DNA of 64,000 nucleotides from Oscillospiraceae bacterium (GTDB lineage Bacteria; Bacillota; Clostridia; Oscillospirales; Ruminococcaceae): assembly GCA_900770195.1 (NCBI GenBank), contig CAAGJI010000082.1, positions 1 through 64,000 of the forward strand, written 5' to 3'. The translations under genes were made by a program, and so were the position numbers. Under the pieces are notes generated by a model. The model saw only the letters and a list, made by a program, of their open reading frames with translations, ran no database searches and was not told the DNA's origin. Below are positions 17,060 to 25,457 of this stretch, in pieces (position 1 is the stretch's first letter; every line of letters begins with the position of its first letter).

Positions 17060-18397
17060 TTAGTCATCTATAACAGATGATACAAATACATCATAAATGC
17101 ACTTAACAGCTTCATTAAAGTCATCTTCGCTTACACCTATGATAATATTCATTTCGCTTGAACCCTGATCTATCATTTTGATATTTATTCTTGCGTGGGC
17201 AAGTGCTGCAAATATTCTTGCGGCTGTACCTCTTGTTTTTCTCATACCTCTTCCCACAACAGCAAGAAGGGCAATACCATCTTCAACTTCAACATCATCA
17301 GGCTTCACTTTGCTGTAAATGTCAGCAACAACTTTTTCTTTTTTGTCATTTAAATATTTACTTTCAACGATAACACTAAGCTGGTCAATGCTTGAAGGCA
17401 TATGTTCAAGTGAAACATTATTATCAACAAGAACTTTAAGAAGGTCGCTGCAAAATCCTGTTTCGCTGTTCATAAGTTCTTTTCTTATGTTGATTGAAGA
17501 AAATCCCTTTTTACCTGCGATACCTGTTATTGTATACGGAATATATTCATCATCAATCATATCATCAGGAACTATAAGTGTGCCAGGGTCCTGAGGTCTG
17601 TTTGTATTTTTTATATTTATAGGAATACCTGCACTTCTTACAGGGAAAATTGCATCTTCATGAAGAACAGATGCACCCATATATGCAAGTTCTCTGAGTT
17701 CAAGATAAGTTATTTTCTGAATCACTTCAGGATTTTCAACTATTCTCGGGTCACATACAAGAAAACCTGAAACATCTGTCCAGTTTTCATATATAGAAGC
17801 CTTGACAGCGTTTGCAACTATTGAACCTGTAACATCTGAACCGCCTCTTGAAAATGTTTTTACAAGACCGTTTGCACCACGTCCGTAAAATCCCGGAACA
17901 ACTGCATATTCTGTATTTTTAAGTCTTTCACTGAGAACTCTTGCAGTTTTTTCAGAATCAAGTGAACCGCTTTCATTAAAGAAAATAACATCTGCTGAAT
18001 CTATAAATTCAAAGCCGAGATATTTTGCAATTATTTTACCGTTGAGATATTCACCACGGCTTGCAGCATAATCTGAAATAGGCTTTTCTGCAAGTGTTTT
18101 CTGAATTGTTTCAAATTCATCTTCAAGAGAAAAATCTATACCGAGTTCAGAAATTATTCCTCTGTATCTTTCCTTGATTTTTTCAAAAACTTCTGAAAAA
18201 TCGTTTCCGTTTGATGCAAGTTCAAAACATTTATAAAGCATATCGGTTACTTTTATATCATCGCTGAATCTTTTTCCCGGTGCAGACGGAACAACATATT
18301 TTCTTGTGCTGTCTGCCTTTATTATATCAGCTGCTTTCTTTATCTGATTTGCGTCAGCAAGAGAACTTCCGCCGAATTTTACCACTTTTATCTGCAT
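17060..18397 (-). CDS. Aspartate kinase
   Basis: It phosphorylates aspartate with ATP, the entry to lysine, threonine, methionine and (via dipicolinate) spore-coat chemistry. The 445 residues start with the kinase signature VVKFGGSSLADANQ, and contain the Gly-rich FSRGGSDVTGS and VHEDAIFPVRSAGIPINIKNT region, then two C-terminal ACT domains that usually bind an amino-acid feedback inhibitor. Which isoform it is (LysC-like or ThrD-like) is unclear. ATG at 18397 is preferred over a GTG four codons earlier that lies too close to the AAAGG site. No pathway neighbours are present. Confidence 0.93.
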   Translation of the reverse strand: MQIKVVKFGGSSLADANQIKKAADIIKADSTRKYVVPSAPGKRFSDDIKVTDMLYKCFELASNGNDFSEVFEKIKERYRGIISELGIDFSLEDEFETIQKTLAEKPISDYAASRGEYLNGKIIAKYLGFEFIDSADVIFFNESGSLDSEKTARVLSERLKNTEYAVVPGFYGRGANGLVKTFSRGGSDVTGSIVANAVKASIYENWTDVSGFLVCDPRIVENPEVIQKITYLELRELAYMGASVLHEDAIFPVRSAGIPINIKNTNRPQDPGTLIVPDDMIDDEYIPYTITGIAGKKGFSSINIRKELMNSETGFCSDLLKVLVDNNVSLEHMPSSIDQLSVIVESKYLNDKKEKVVADIYSKVKPDDVEVEDGIALLAVVGRGMRKTRGTAARIFAALAHARINIKMIDQGSSEMNIIIGVSEDDFNEAVKCIYDVFVSSVIDD

Positions 18398-18457
18398 TTT
18401 AGTTAACACCTTTCAATAAATAACTTTCAAAAAAAGCGTTTAAACACGCCAATATAT

Positions 18458-18486
18458 AGTATATTACTTTTTCACAAAAAATGCAA
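18458..18486 (-). promoter_or_regulatory. Aspartate kinase promoter
   Basis: Minus-strand TTGCAT (18481-18486) and TATACT (18458-18463), spacer 17 bases. The leader is only about 55 bases, too short for a lysine riboswitch. Confidence 0.7.
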
Positions 18487-18570
18487 TAGGAAGATACACC
18501 AAATTTTACTATTTATAAAATTGTATTTTTAGTAAAAACGCTTGTATTCCTGTCACGCACAATTTTATGT

Positions 18571-18590
18571 ATAATGAGGAGTGAGGAATT
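18571..18590. repeat. Fragment of the AATGAGGA repeat family
   Basis: ATAATGAGGAGTGAGGAATT contains two tandem GAGGA units and matches the arms of the larger elements at 8051 and 61862. Confidence 0.5.
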
Positions 18591-18610
18591 ATAATTATAG
18601 ATAAATATTC

Positions 18611-18639
18611 TTGACACCTAAAAGGTATTGATGTATAAT
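18611..18639 (+). promoter_or_regulatory. Promoter of the dockerin transglutaminase gene
   Basis: Exact TTGACA (18611-18616) and TATAAT (18634-18639), spacer 17 bases. This excludes the upstream ATG at 18628, which lies inside the promoter, as the start codon. Confidence 0.92.
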
Positions 18640-18675
18640 ATAGTTAAATTAAATAAAAGAAAGGACAAGCAAAAA

Positions 18676-20058
18676 ATGAAGAACAAAAAAATATTAAAAG
18701 CAGCGGCTTTATTAACCGCCTCTGTTTGTATGATTTCTGCGGGAATTTCGGGAAATATTTATGTATCTGCTGAAAATATAAACTTCAGAACATCATCAAA
18801 TTATTTCAGAAACAGACTTTCAGGCGATGAACAGAAATTTTATGATAATCTTTTGACTGTCTGCAATAAAATCAACAATAACTTCAAAAAAGAATATGAA
18901 ACAACTCAAGGTGCAGAATTTAACAGCAGTACAATTTCAAACGACCAAGCTAAAGAAATAGCCTTGCTTTTTGTACGTGATCACCCTGAATTTTTCTGGA
19001 TAAGTGCAAGTTTTGAATTGGCTTCTTCAGGAAATACATCAAGCCTTGTAATAAGAATACTTCCTGATTACAGAAAAGGTGAAGCAAGAAAAAACGCATC
19101 TGAAGCCATAAATTCAGCCGCTGCAAACTATATAAAGGGTGCCTTGAAATATTCAGACCCATACAGCAGAGCGTTATATCTTCATGATGAACTTGCAAAA
19201 AATATTTCCTATGATTATAAAAGTTCACTTGATGAAAGTCCTGAAAATCAGACAATTGCCTCTGCTTTTATAAACAAAAAAACAGTTTGTGCAGGCTTTT
19301 CAAGAGCGTATACATATCTTTGCAATGCTGTTGGAATCGATGCAGTTTCTGTTCCTGCAACAGGTCACGAATGGACAATGGTAAAGGTTGGTTCAGAGTG
19401 GTATTGCACAGATGTTACATATGATGCAACTGAAAATATTTCACATAAATATTTTCTGTGTGATTATTCATCTTTTCAAAAAGGAACTCCTAAGGGTGAA
19501 CATTTGATAGATGAACAGGATGTTCCGTCATATGTCAGTCTTTTTCCATCTTGTCAGGCAACAGACAAAGGTAAAAACGCCTTAAATTGGGGAGATTTGA
19601 ACGGTGATTCAGTAATTGACCAACAAGATATTGAAATGGTGAAAAATCCAGCAACGCTTTCTGAACAGCAAAAAGCCGCCGCAGACCTTGACTGCAACGG
19701 AACGATTGATGAAAGCGATGCACAAGTTTTATCTGACTATATTTCGAAAAAAATAAGCCGACTCCCTGCACTTGAATATCCTGTTTTAGAAGATGATAAT
19801 TTTAATTTTACTGATACGGGAATTTTAGGCGATGTAAATGGAGATAACGCTGTCAATTCAAAAGATGCTGTTTATGTGCTTGTTGACTATGCAAAAACTC
19901 TTACAGGCAATCAGTCATCTCTTAATAAAAAATCCGCTGATATTAACGGTGACGGTATTATAAATTCAATTGATGCGGTTAAAATCCTCCAGTATTACGC
20001 AAAAACTCTTACAGACCCGTCTTTAAAATCAATGGAAGATTTTTTAAATGGAAAATAA
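18676..20058 (+). CDS. Secreted transglutaminase-like protein with two dockerin modules
   Basis: This 460-residue exported protein has a signal peptide (KILKAAALLTASVCMISAG, cleaved near YVSA-EN), a long N-terminal region, and a transglutaminase-like core with the Cys-His-Asp triad at Cys205 (TVCAGFSRAY), His231 (TGHEWTMV) and Asp246 (CTDVTYD). Two dockerin modules follow, each with a pair of calcium loops: DLNGDSVIDQQD and DLDCNGTIDESD, then DVNGDNAVNSKD and DINGDGIINSID. Dockerins bind cohesins on cellulosome scaffolds. Proteins with this core are usually proteases or cross-linkers acting outside the cell; which is not known here. AAAGGA precedes the ATG at 18676. The next gene overlaps its end by 11 bases. 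Confidence 0.9.
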   Translation: MKNKKILKAAALLTASVCMISAGISGNIYVSAENINFRTSSNYFRNRLSGDEQKFYDNLLTVCNKINNNFKKEYETTQGAEFNSSTISNDQAKEIALLFVRDHPEFFWISASFELASSGNTSSLVIRILPDYRKGEARKNASEAINSAAANYIKGALKYSDPYSRALYLHDELAKNISYDYKSSLDESPENQTIASAFINKKTVCAGFSRAYTYLCNAVGIDAVSVPATGHEWTMVKVGSEWYCTDVTYDATENISHKYFLCDYSSFQKGTPKGEHLIDEQDVPSYVSLFPSCQATDKGKNALNWGDLNGDSVIDQQDIEMVKNPATLSEQQKAAADLDCNGTIDESDAQVLSDYISKKISRLPALEYPVLEDDNFNFTDTGILGDVNGDNAVNSKDAVYVLVDYAKTLTGNQSSLNKKSADINGDGIINSIDAVKILQYYAKTLTDPSLKSMEDFLNGK

Positions 20059-20743
20059 AATTTTAAAAGGTGAAATTTTCGGCTTTAATTATGTTTTAAC
20101 AAGAAAAAGCGTCAAAAATATAAATATCCGCATAAAAAATGATGGCATTGTGTATATTTCAGCACCGTTTCGTACCGATAAAGCTTATATTGAATCTGTT
20201 TTAGAAAAAAATTCTCCAAAAATCAGAAAAAGCATTGAAAAGCTGAAAAACGCCCCGAAAACAGGAGAAAAAGCACCTGTTTCAATGAGATTTCTCGGAA
20301 AAGAATATGATTTAAAATATGTTGAAAAAAACAGAGAATTTTCCGATATAAACGGCAATTTTTTTGAAATATCAACAAGAGTTTCTCATACATACGAAAA
20401 TATCACGGCGATAATAAAAAACTGGCAGATTAAAAAATGTATGTCTATTTACAAAAAAATAAATGATGAGGTTTACGCTGATTTTATAAAAAAAGGATAT
20501 AAAGTTCCCCACGCACAAATTACAATAAAAGATATGAAATCAAGATGGGGAAGTTGCAATTTTGTAAATGGCAGAATATCAATGAATCTGAAACTTTGCG
20601 AATATGAAAAATGCTGCATTTACTCTGTTTTTTACCACGAATATATGCATTTTATCCACCACGACCATTCAAAAAATTTCCACAGAGATTTAAACGCAAT
20701 TTTCCCTGATTATGAAAAATGTCATAAAATTCTTAGCAAATGA
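20048..20743 (+). CDS. YgjP-like zinc metallohydrolase (M48-like, DUF45)
   Basis: A 231-residue cytosolic protein of the YgjP/SprT-like family, of unknown substrate. The zinc motif HEYMH at about 197-201 is followed by a third ligand region (HHDHSKNFH), and the preceding block MKSRWGSCN is diagnostic of the family. The start overlaps the last 11 bases of the dockerin gene, so translation is coupled, though a functional link is not evident. There is a strong rpsF promoter soon after its stop. Confidence 0.88.
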   Translation: MENKILKGEIFGFNYVLTRKSVKNINIRIKNDGIVYISAPFRTDKAYIESVLEKNSPKIRKSIEKLKNAPKTGEKAPVSMRFLGKEYDLKYVEKNREFSDINGNFFEISTRVSHTYENITAIIKNWQIKKCMSIYKKINDEVYADFIKKGYKVPHAQITIKDMKSRWGSCNFVNGRISMNLKLCEYEKCCIYSVFYHEYMHFIHHDHSKNFHRDLNAIFPDYEKCHKILSK

Positions 20744-20778
20744 TTTTTTGATTTGTCTAAAAAAATTGAGATTTTCTC

Positions 20779-20807
20779 TTGACAAGCTGTCTTAAATATG
20801 TTATAAT
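20779..20807 (+). promoter_or_regulatory. rpsF-ssb-rpsR promoter
   Basis: Exact TTGACA (20779-20784) and TATAAT (20802-20807), spacer 17 bases. The leader holds a small hairpin, GCATC (20820-20824) with GATGC (20839-20843); I could not recognise the S6:S18 autoregulatory motif in it. Confidence 0.92.
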
Positions 20808-20868
20808 AACTTTATCCTTGCATCTGTTGAAAATGACTGATGCGAAATCCAAAAGGAGGTGTTTTTCA

Positions 20869-21159
20869 ATGGCAAAGATCAGTGCCAACTATGAACTTAT
20901 GGCAGTTTACAGCCTTGCAAAGGGCGAAGAAGCTGTTACAGAATTAGCTGATAAGTTCAAGACTCTTATTGAAAAGGAAGCATCAAACGTTGAAGTTGAT
21001 GACTGGGGCAAGAGAAAGCTCGCTTATCCTATCAATGACGAAGTTGAAGCTTACTATGTTGTTTACACATTTACTTCAGCTCCAGAGTTACCAAAGGAAG
21101 TAACAAGAGTTCTTAATATCACAGACGGTGTACTCCGTTCAATGATTACTGTAAAGTAA
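20869..21159 (+). CDS. rpsF: 30S ribosomal protein S6
   Basis: S6 sits at the platform of the small subunit and pairs with S18. The 96 residues contain YELMAVYSLAKGEE and the typical KRKLAYPINDEVEAYYVV block. AAAGGAGGTG precedes the ATG at 20869; the open frame upstream of it is not translated, as it contains the promoter. First gene of the conserved rpsF-ssb-rpsR operon. Confidence 0.97.
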   Translation: MAKISANYELMAVYSLAKGEEAVTELADKFKTLIEKEASNVEVDDWGKRKLAYPINDEVEAYYVVYTFTSAPELPKEVTRVLNITDGVLRSMITVK

Positions 21160-21189
21160 GATTTTTTTCATTTTGTAGGAGGTTTCGCT

Positions 21190-21741
21190 ATGCTGAATAA
21201 AGTGATTTTAATGGGCAGACTTACTGCCGATCCACAGATGAGACAGACACCAAGCGGTGTTTCTATGTGTCGATTCAGTGTGGCGGTAGATCGTCCTTTT
21301 ACATCTAAAGAAACTGGACAGCGTGAAGCTGATTTTATCAATGTTGTCGCATGGCGTCAGCAGGCTGATTTTATCGGAAGATATTTCACAAAAGGCAGTA
21401 TGATAATTGTTGAGGGAAGCCTTAGAAACAATAATTATACCGACCAGAACGGCGTTAAACATTATAGCATGGATGTTTTGGCTGACAATGTTTCATTTGG
21501 CGAATCAAAGCGTTCAAGAGAAGCAAATCAGAATGCAGGCGGATTTAATCCAAACCCTGCTCCGCAGAACGGCTATAACAATAATTACAATAACGCTCCT
21601 GTTCAGAATAACTATTCACAGCCGACAGGAAATCAGAATTATAATAATCCTGCTCCGACTCCGGCTGCCGATCCGGGTTTACCACTTGGAGATTTAGGTG
21701 ATTTTGAAGAGATCATCAGTGACGGAGAAGTTCCGTTTTAA
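21190..21741 (+). CDS. ssb: Single-stranded DNA-binding protein
   Basis: SSB coats single-stranded DNA in replication and repair. The 183 residues comprise an N-terminal OB fold (MLNKVILMGRLTADP, FINVVAWRQQADF), a long Asn/Pro-rich disordered linker, and an acidic tip ending DGEVPF that recruits partner proteins. It lies between rpsF and rpsR in the standard order. TAGGAGG precedes the ATG. Confidence 0.97.
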   Translation: MLNKVILMGRLTADPQMRQTPSGVSMCRFSVAVDRPFTSKETGQREADFINVVAWRQQADFIGRYFTKGSMIIVEGSLRNNNYTDQNGVKHYSMDVLADNVSFGESKRSREANQNAGGFNPNPAPQNGYNNNYNNAPVQNNYSQPTGNQNYNNPAPTPAADPGLPLGDLGDFEEIISDGEVPF

Positions 21742-21776
21742 TTAAATTAATATCCTAAAAAGGAGGATTTGTTCTA

Positions 21777-22019
21777 ATGGAAAGAGAACGTAATAATCGT
21801 GGTGCTAAGCGTCCTCGCAGAAAAGTTTGTATGTTCTGTGCAGAAAAAGTAGACGAAATCGATTACAAAGATATTGCAAAACTCAGAAAATGCATGACTG
21901 AAAGAGCTAAGATTCTTCCAAGAAGAGTTACAGGTGCTTGTGCATATCACCAGAGAAAGCTTACAACAGCTATAAAGAGAGCAAGATTTGTTGCACTTCT
22001 TCCTTACGTAAGCGACTAA
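21777..22019 (+). CDS. rpsR: 30S ribosomal protein S18
   Basis: S18 binds S6 on the small-subunit platform. The 80 residues begin with a basic arm (NNRGAKRPRRKVCMFC) and include LRKCMTERAKILPRRVTG and the C-terminal RARFVALLPYV. The C-x2-C pair CMFC with a later Cys in GACAYH suggests the zinc-binding variant. Last gene of its operon, followed by a terminator. Confidence 0.97.
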   Translation: MERERNNRGAKRPRRKVCMFCAEKVDEIDYKDIAKLRKCMTERAKILPRRVTGACAYHQRKLTTAIKRARFVALLPYVSD

Positions 22020-22033
22020 TATTTGAATTTTCG

Positions 22034-22062
22034 GGAACTGTTTCGACAGTTCCTTTTTTATT
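22034..22062 (+). terminator. rpsR terminator
   Basis: GGAACTGT (22034-22041) and ACAGTTCC (22046-22053) around a stable TTCG tetraloop, followed by seven T. Confidence 0.95.
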
Positions 22063-22080
22063 TTAAACGAGGTGCTTAAA

Positions 22081-23352
22081 ATGGAAAAATTTAATGCAAT
22101 AGAATACCTTATGAATTTTGGAAAATCAGGGAAACCCGTAACAGATTTGTCAAGAATAAAAAAGCTGCTTGAACTGCTTGATAATCCGCAGAAAAATCTG
22201 AAATTCATCCATATAGCAGGGACTAACGGAAAAGGTTCTGTACTTGAAGAAATATCTTATTGCTTAATGAAAAACAACCTTAAAACAGGACAATTTACAT
22301 CACCTTTTATCAGAAGATACAACGACAGAATAAGAATAAACGGAAAAGAAATTCCAAATGAAAAACTTGATGTTTACTGCAAAAAAATATCAAAACTTCA
22401 CATAACAAATGAATGTTCGCAATTTGAGATAACTTTTGCGGCGGCACTTCTTTGGTTTTCAGAAGAAAAATGCGATGTGTGTGTTCTTGAAACAGGTATA
22501 GGCGGTTTGCTTGATGCAACAAATATCATTGAAAAACCTCTTTTATCTGTTATAACATCTGTTTCAATGGACCATATGGCTTTGCTTGGTGATACAATTG
22601 AAAAAATCACAAGACAAAAAGCAGGTATAATAAAACAAAATTCCGCTTGCGTAACAGATACTTTTAATTGTGCAAAAACGATTGAAATAATAAAAAAAGA
22701 GTGCATAAGTAAAAACGCAAAGTTTATAATTCCTGACAAATCAGAATGCAGACTTACCAAAGCTTACAGCGATGGAACAGAATTTGTTTATAAAAATAAA
22801 AAATATAAAACAGCAATGGCAGGAATACACCAAGTGCATAATTCTATTTTATTTATTGAAGCAATGGAATATCTGAAAAAATATTTTGAAATTACAGAAA
22901 AAAGCATATCAGATTCAATTTCAAATGCCAAAGTTGAAGGAAGAATACAGCTTATAAAAAAATCGCCTTGTATATATCTTGATGGCGGTCATAATGAAGA
23001 TGGTGCAGAAGCACTTTGTAGTTTTATTGAAAATATAAAACCTGAAAAACCTGTCACCGCAGTGACAGGTTTGATAAAAACAAAAGATTACAAAACAGTT
23101 TGCGAAAAATTCAGCAAAGTTTTTGATAAAATAATTTGCACAGACGGTTTTACATATAACGCTGTTGAAAAGGAAAAACTTGCGGAACTTTTCGACTCTG
23201 AAAAAGTATCTGTTATGGATATAGATAATGCCTGTAAATGGGTAAATTCTCAAGAAAAAGGAACATATTTTTTCTGTGGCTCTCTTTATCTCGTAAGCAG
23301 AATACTTGACATAAAAGACAATATTTCAGAAAATAGCAATGCTAAGGTGTAA
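22081..23352 (+). CDS. folC: Folylpolyglutamate synthase / dihydrofolate synthase
   Basis: This bifunctional Mur-ligase-fold enzyme adds glutamate to dihydropteroate and then to folates, using ATP. The P-loop HIAGTNGKGSV lies near residue 43, followed by GQFTSPFIRRYNDRIRING and, further on, LETGIGGLLDATNII; the C-terminal domain has LDGGHNEDGAEAL. Length (423) is normal. The ATG at 22081 follows GAGGTG by six bases; a GTG three codons earlier overlaps that site. No other folate genes are nearby. Confidence 0.94.
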   Translation: MEKFNAIEYLMNFGKSGKPVTDLSRIKKLLELLDNPQKNLKFIHIAGTNGKGSVLEEISYCLMKNNLKTGQFTSPFIRRYNDRIRINGKEIPNEKLDVYCKKISKLHITNECSQFEITFAAALLWFSEEKCDVCVLETGIGGLLDATNIIEKPLLSVITSVSMDHMALLGDTIEKITRQKAGIIKQNSACVTDTFNCAKTIEIIKKECISKNAKFIIPDKSECRLTKAYSDGTEFVYKNKKYKTAMAGIHQVHNSILFIEAMEYLKKYFEITEKSISDSISNAKVEGRIQLIKKSPCIYLDGGHNEDGAEALCSFIENIKPEKPVTAVTGLIKTKDYKTVCEKFSKVFDKIICTDGFTYNAVEKEKLAELFDSEKVSVMDIDNACKWVNSQEKGTYFFCGSLYLVSRILDIKDNISENSNAKV

Positions 23353-23378
23353 ATTTAAGGAAATTTTGGCGTTTACAC

Positions 23379-23407
23379 TTTACAAATAAAAAGTGTTGTG
23401 GTATAAT
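23379..23407 (+). promoter_or_regulatory. Promoter-like sequence aimed into the 3' end of the CNNM gene
   Basis: TTTACA (23379-23384) and TATAAT (23402-23407), spacer 17 bases, in the folC/CNNM convergent gap. A weak ACACTT/AAGTGT inverted repeat overlaps it. No plus-strand gene follows for 1.3 kb, so if active it makes an antisense RNA. Confidence 0.4.
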
Positions 23408-23419
23408 ATTCTCTGTAAA

Positions 23420-24676
23420 TCAGCCGTTTTTTTCGATATTTTCATCATTTTCAGGTGAATGGATAACTTTGAGGAGAACTTTTTTTATCGAATGGTCATA
23501 GACTTCTATAACCCTGAATATCATATTTCCGCATTTAAGACTTTCACCATATGAAGGAATATGTCCAAGCTGATCTATTATAAAGCCTCCTATTGAAATG
23601 GCACTGCTTTCTTCGGCAACAGGATTCTGTATGCCTATTTTTTCAAGAAGGTCGCTTGTTCTCATCGCACCTGAAATTCTGTACATATTTTCACGTACTT
23701 TTACAAATTCAGGTATTTCCTCATCGTTTTCATCGTAAATTTCACCAACAAGTTCTTCAATAATATCTTCAAGGGTAACAATTCCCCTTGTTCCGCCATA
23801 TTGGTCAAGAACAACTGCTATATGCGTTTTGTTTCCCTGCATTTTTTTGAAAACTTCGTTTATTGTCTGGAGTTCAGATATTCTTACAATATCCTGAATA
23901 ATTTCCGAAATATCATTTTTCCCCTCGCATCTCATTTTAAAGAAATCCTTATATGTTATTATGCCTTCGATATTGTCCATATCGCCGTCATAAACAGGGA
24001 GTCTTGAAAAATTGCAGGTAAGGAAAATTTTCTGAATTTCATCAACAGGTATATTCTTTTCAATTGCTGTTACCTGAACTCGTGGTATGCATATTTCCCT
24101 GATTGCAGTTTCATCAAAATCAAGTGCTGATTTTACAAGGTCACTTTCGTGTTCCTCAAGAACACCCTGTTCTTCAATTTCCTCAATCATAGATTTAAGT
24201 TCATCTTCCGTTACACTCGGTTCTTCTTCTTTTTTTGTGAAGACAGCCGAAAGTTTGTTGAAAATAAAAACAAACGGAGTCATAACTTTTGTCCATATCG
24301 AAATAGGACTTGCAAAAATATAGGCACATTTTTCAGCCTGATTTTTTGCAAATGATTTAGGAAGTATTTCACCAAAAATAAGAACGATAACAGTAATAAC
24401 AGCTGTTGCAACTGCAACACCTGAACTTCCCATAAGAGTAGTTGCAATAACAGTACCAAGAGATGACATAAGGATATTTACTATGTTGTTTCCTATTAAA
24501 ATGGCTGTAAGTACTTTATTGTATGAATCTGCCACATTCAAAGCTTTTTGTGCTGATTTGTCCCCTTTTTTGGCATTTGCTTTCAGTCTGATTTTATTTA
24601 CACAGGCAAAAGCCGTTTCACTTGCAGAGAAAACAGCTGAAAGTGCAAGAAGAATAAGTATAACAAGATAATTCAA
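23420..24676 (-). CDS. CNNM/CorC-type membrane protein with CBS domains
   Basis: A 418-residue protein of the HlyC/CorC (UPF0053) family, linked to magnesium or cobalt transport. It has an N-terminal DUF21 membrane domain of three to four helices (about 1-180), two CBS domains that can bind adenine nucleotides (about 200-320, including GRLPVYD-like FSRLPVYDGD and TRGIVTLEDIIEELVGEI), and a C-terminal CorC_HlyC domain. The start is TTG at 24676, with GAGGG eight bases upstream. It is monocistronic and divergent from the GtrA gene. Confidence 0.92.
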   Translation of the reverse strand: MNYLVILILLALSAVFSASETAFACVNKIRLKANAKKGDKSAQKALNVADSYNKVLTAILIGNNIVNILMSSLGTVIATTLMGSSGVAVATAVITVIVLIFGEILPKSFAKNQAEKCAYIFASPISIWTKVMTPFVFIFNKLSAVFTKKEEEPSVTEDELKSMIEEIEEQGVLEEHESDLVKSALDFDETAIREICIPRVQVTAIEKNIPVDEIQKIFLTCNFSRLPVYDGDMDNIEGIITYKDFFKMRCEGKNDISEIIQDIVRISELQTINEVFKKMQGNKTHIAVVLDQYGGTRGIVTLEDIIEELVGEIYDENDEEIPEFVKVRENMYRISGAMRTSDLLEKIGIQNPVAEESSAISIGGFIIDQLGHIPSYGESLKCGNMIFRVIEVYDHSIKKVLLKVIHSPENDENIEKNG

Positions 24677-24729
24677 AATAATAACCCTCGCTTTTTAATT
24701 TAAAGTATATAATAATAATGTTATTATAT

Positions 24730-24758
24730 ATAGTATCATAAAATGCGGAAATAATCAA
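24730..24758 (-). promoter_or_regulatory. CNNM gene promoter
   Basis: Minus-strand TTGATT (24753-24758) and TACTAT (24730-24735), spacer 17 bases. Confidence 0.6.
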
Positions 24759-24783
24759 GAGTTTTTTGGAGAAAGGTAAAAAA

Positions 24784-25287
24784 ATGAAAAAATTATGCAG
24801 AAAAATAATTTCAATATTCCCAAAGGGAATACAAAATCTTTATTACAAGTATGAAGAAATTCTTATGTACCTTATTTTCGGGGTACTTACAACAGTTGTA
24901 AGCTTTATCACAGCAGGCATTGCAAAATGGGGACTTGAAAGTGCAGGTCTTGCAAGCGGATTTGTTTCAACCATAAGCACTGTTATTTCATGGATATGTG
25001 CTGTTACATTTGCATATATAACAAACCGTTTGTGGGTTTTTGATTCGGAAGCAAAAGGATTTAAAGGAATTGCAATTGAAGCAGCAGGTTTTTACGGTGG
25101 AAGAGTTTTCACACTTGTTGTTGAAACAGTTATGATGTATATAGGTGTAACCCTTCTTTCAGTTAACTACTGGATTTCAAAAATAATTGCAAATGTTGTC
25201 GTTCTTATATTGAACTATGTAATAAGCAAACTTCTTGTTTTCAAAAATAAAGGAAACGAAAAAAAAGTTGTAAAAGCAGAAAAGTAA
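24784..25287 (+). CDS. GtrA-family membrane protein
   Basis: A 168-residue protein of the GtrA family, whose members are thought to move or handle lipid-linked sugars for cell-surface glycosylation. Four hydrophobic segments are visible: YLIFGVLTTVVSFITAGIA, a second with VISWICAVTFAYITNRLWVF (diagnostic), a third at VETVMMYIGVTLL and a fourth at IIANVVVLILNYVISKLLVF. The start at 24784 follows GGAGAAAGG. No glycosyltransferase is adjacent, so its substrate is open. Confidence 0.88.
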   Translation: MKKLCRKIISIFPKGIQNLYYKYEEILMYLIFGVLTTVVSFITAGIAKWGLESAGLASGFVSTISTVISWICAVTFAYITNRLWVFDSEAKGFKGIAIEAAGFYGGRVFTLVVETVMMYIGVTLLSVNYWISKIIANVVVLILNYVISKLLVFKNKGNEKKVVKAEK

Positions 25288-25356
25288 ATATGTACAAAAA
25301 AATCTATTTTATTTGTATAAAATAGAGAAATTTTTATTATGTTAGTTTATAAATAG

Positions 25357-25385
25357 TGACACATTGCTTAAAATATGGTATAATA
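25357..25385 (+). promoter_or_regulatory. Promoter of the cytidylate-kinase-like gene
   Basis: GTGACA (25357-25362) and TATAAT (25380-25385), spacer 17 bases. Confidence 0.75.
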
Positions 25386-25407
25386 TCACGTAGACAGTAA
25401 AAAAGAG

Positions 25408-25435
25408 GAGCAAGGAAAAATCCTTGTTCCTTTTA
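25408..25435 (+). terminator. Leader hairpin with short T-run (possible attenuator)
   Basis: A 10-bp stem with one G-U pair (25408-25417 and 25422-25431), AAAA loop, then TTTT. It lies between the promoter at 25357 and the start codon at 25458, so it is positioned to stop transcription before the gene. Confidence 0.6.
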
Positions 25436-25457
25436 TAGAAAGGAATGAATTATTAAA

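Noticed and set aside
18398..18457. Lysine riboswitch considered ahead of the aspartate kinase gene.
   Set aside because: The leader from the predicted promoter is about 55 bases, far too short for the aptamer, and no riboswitch core is visible.
20808..20868. S6:S18 autoregulatory RNA considered in the rpsF leader.
   Set aside because: Only a 5-bp hairpin is visible and I could not identify the conserved bulge of that motif.
24704..24732. AT-rich near-palindrome between the CNNM and GtrA genes.
   Set aside because: The arms do not pair well beyond five bases; the repetition of TA and AAT explains the appearance.
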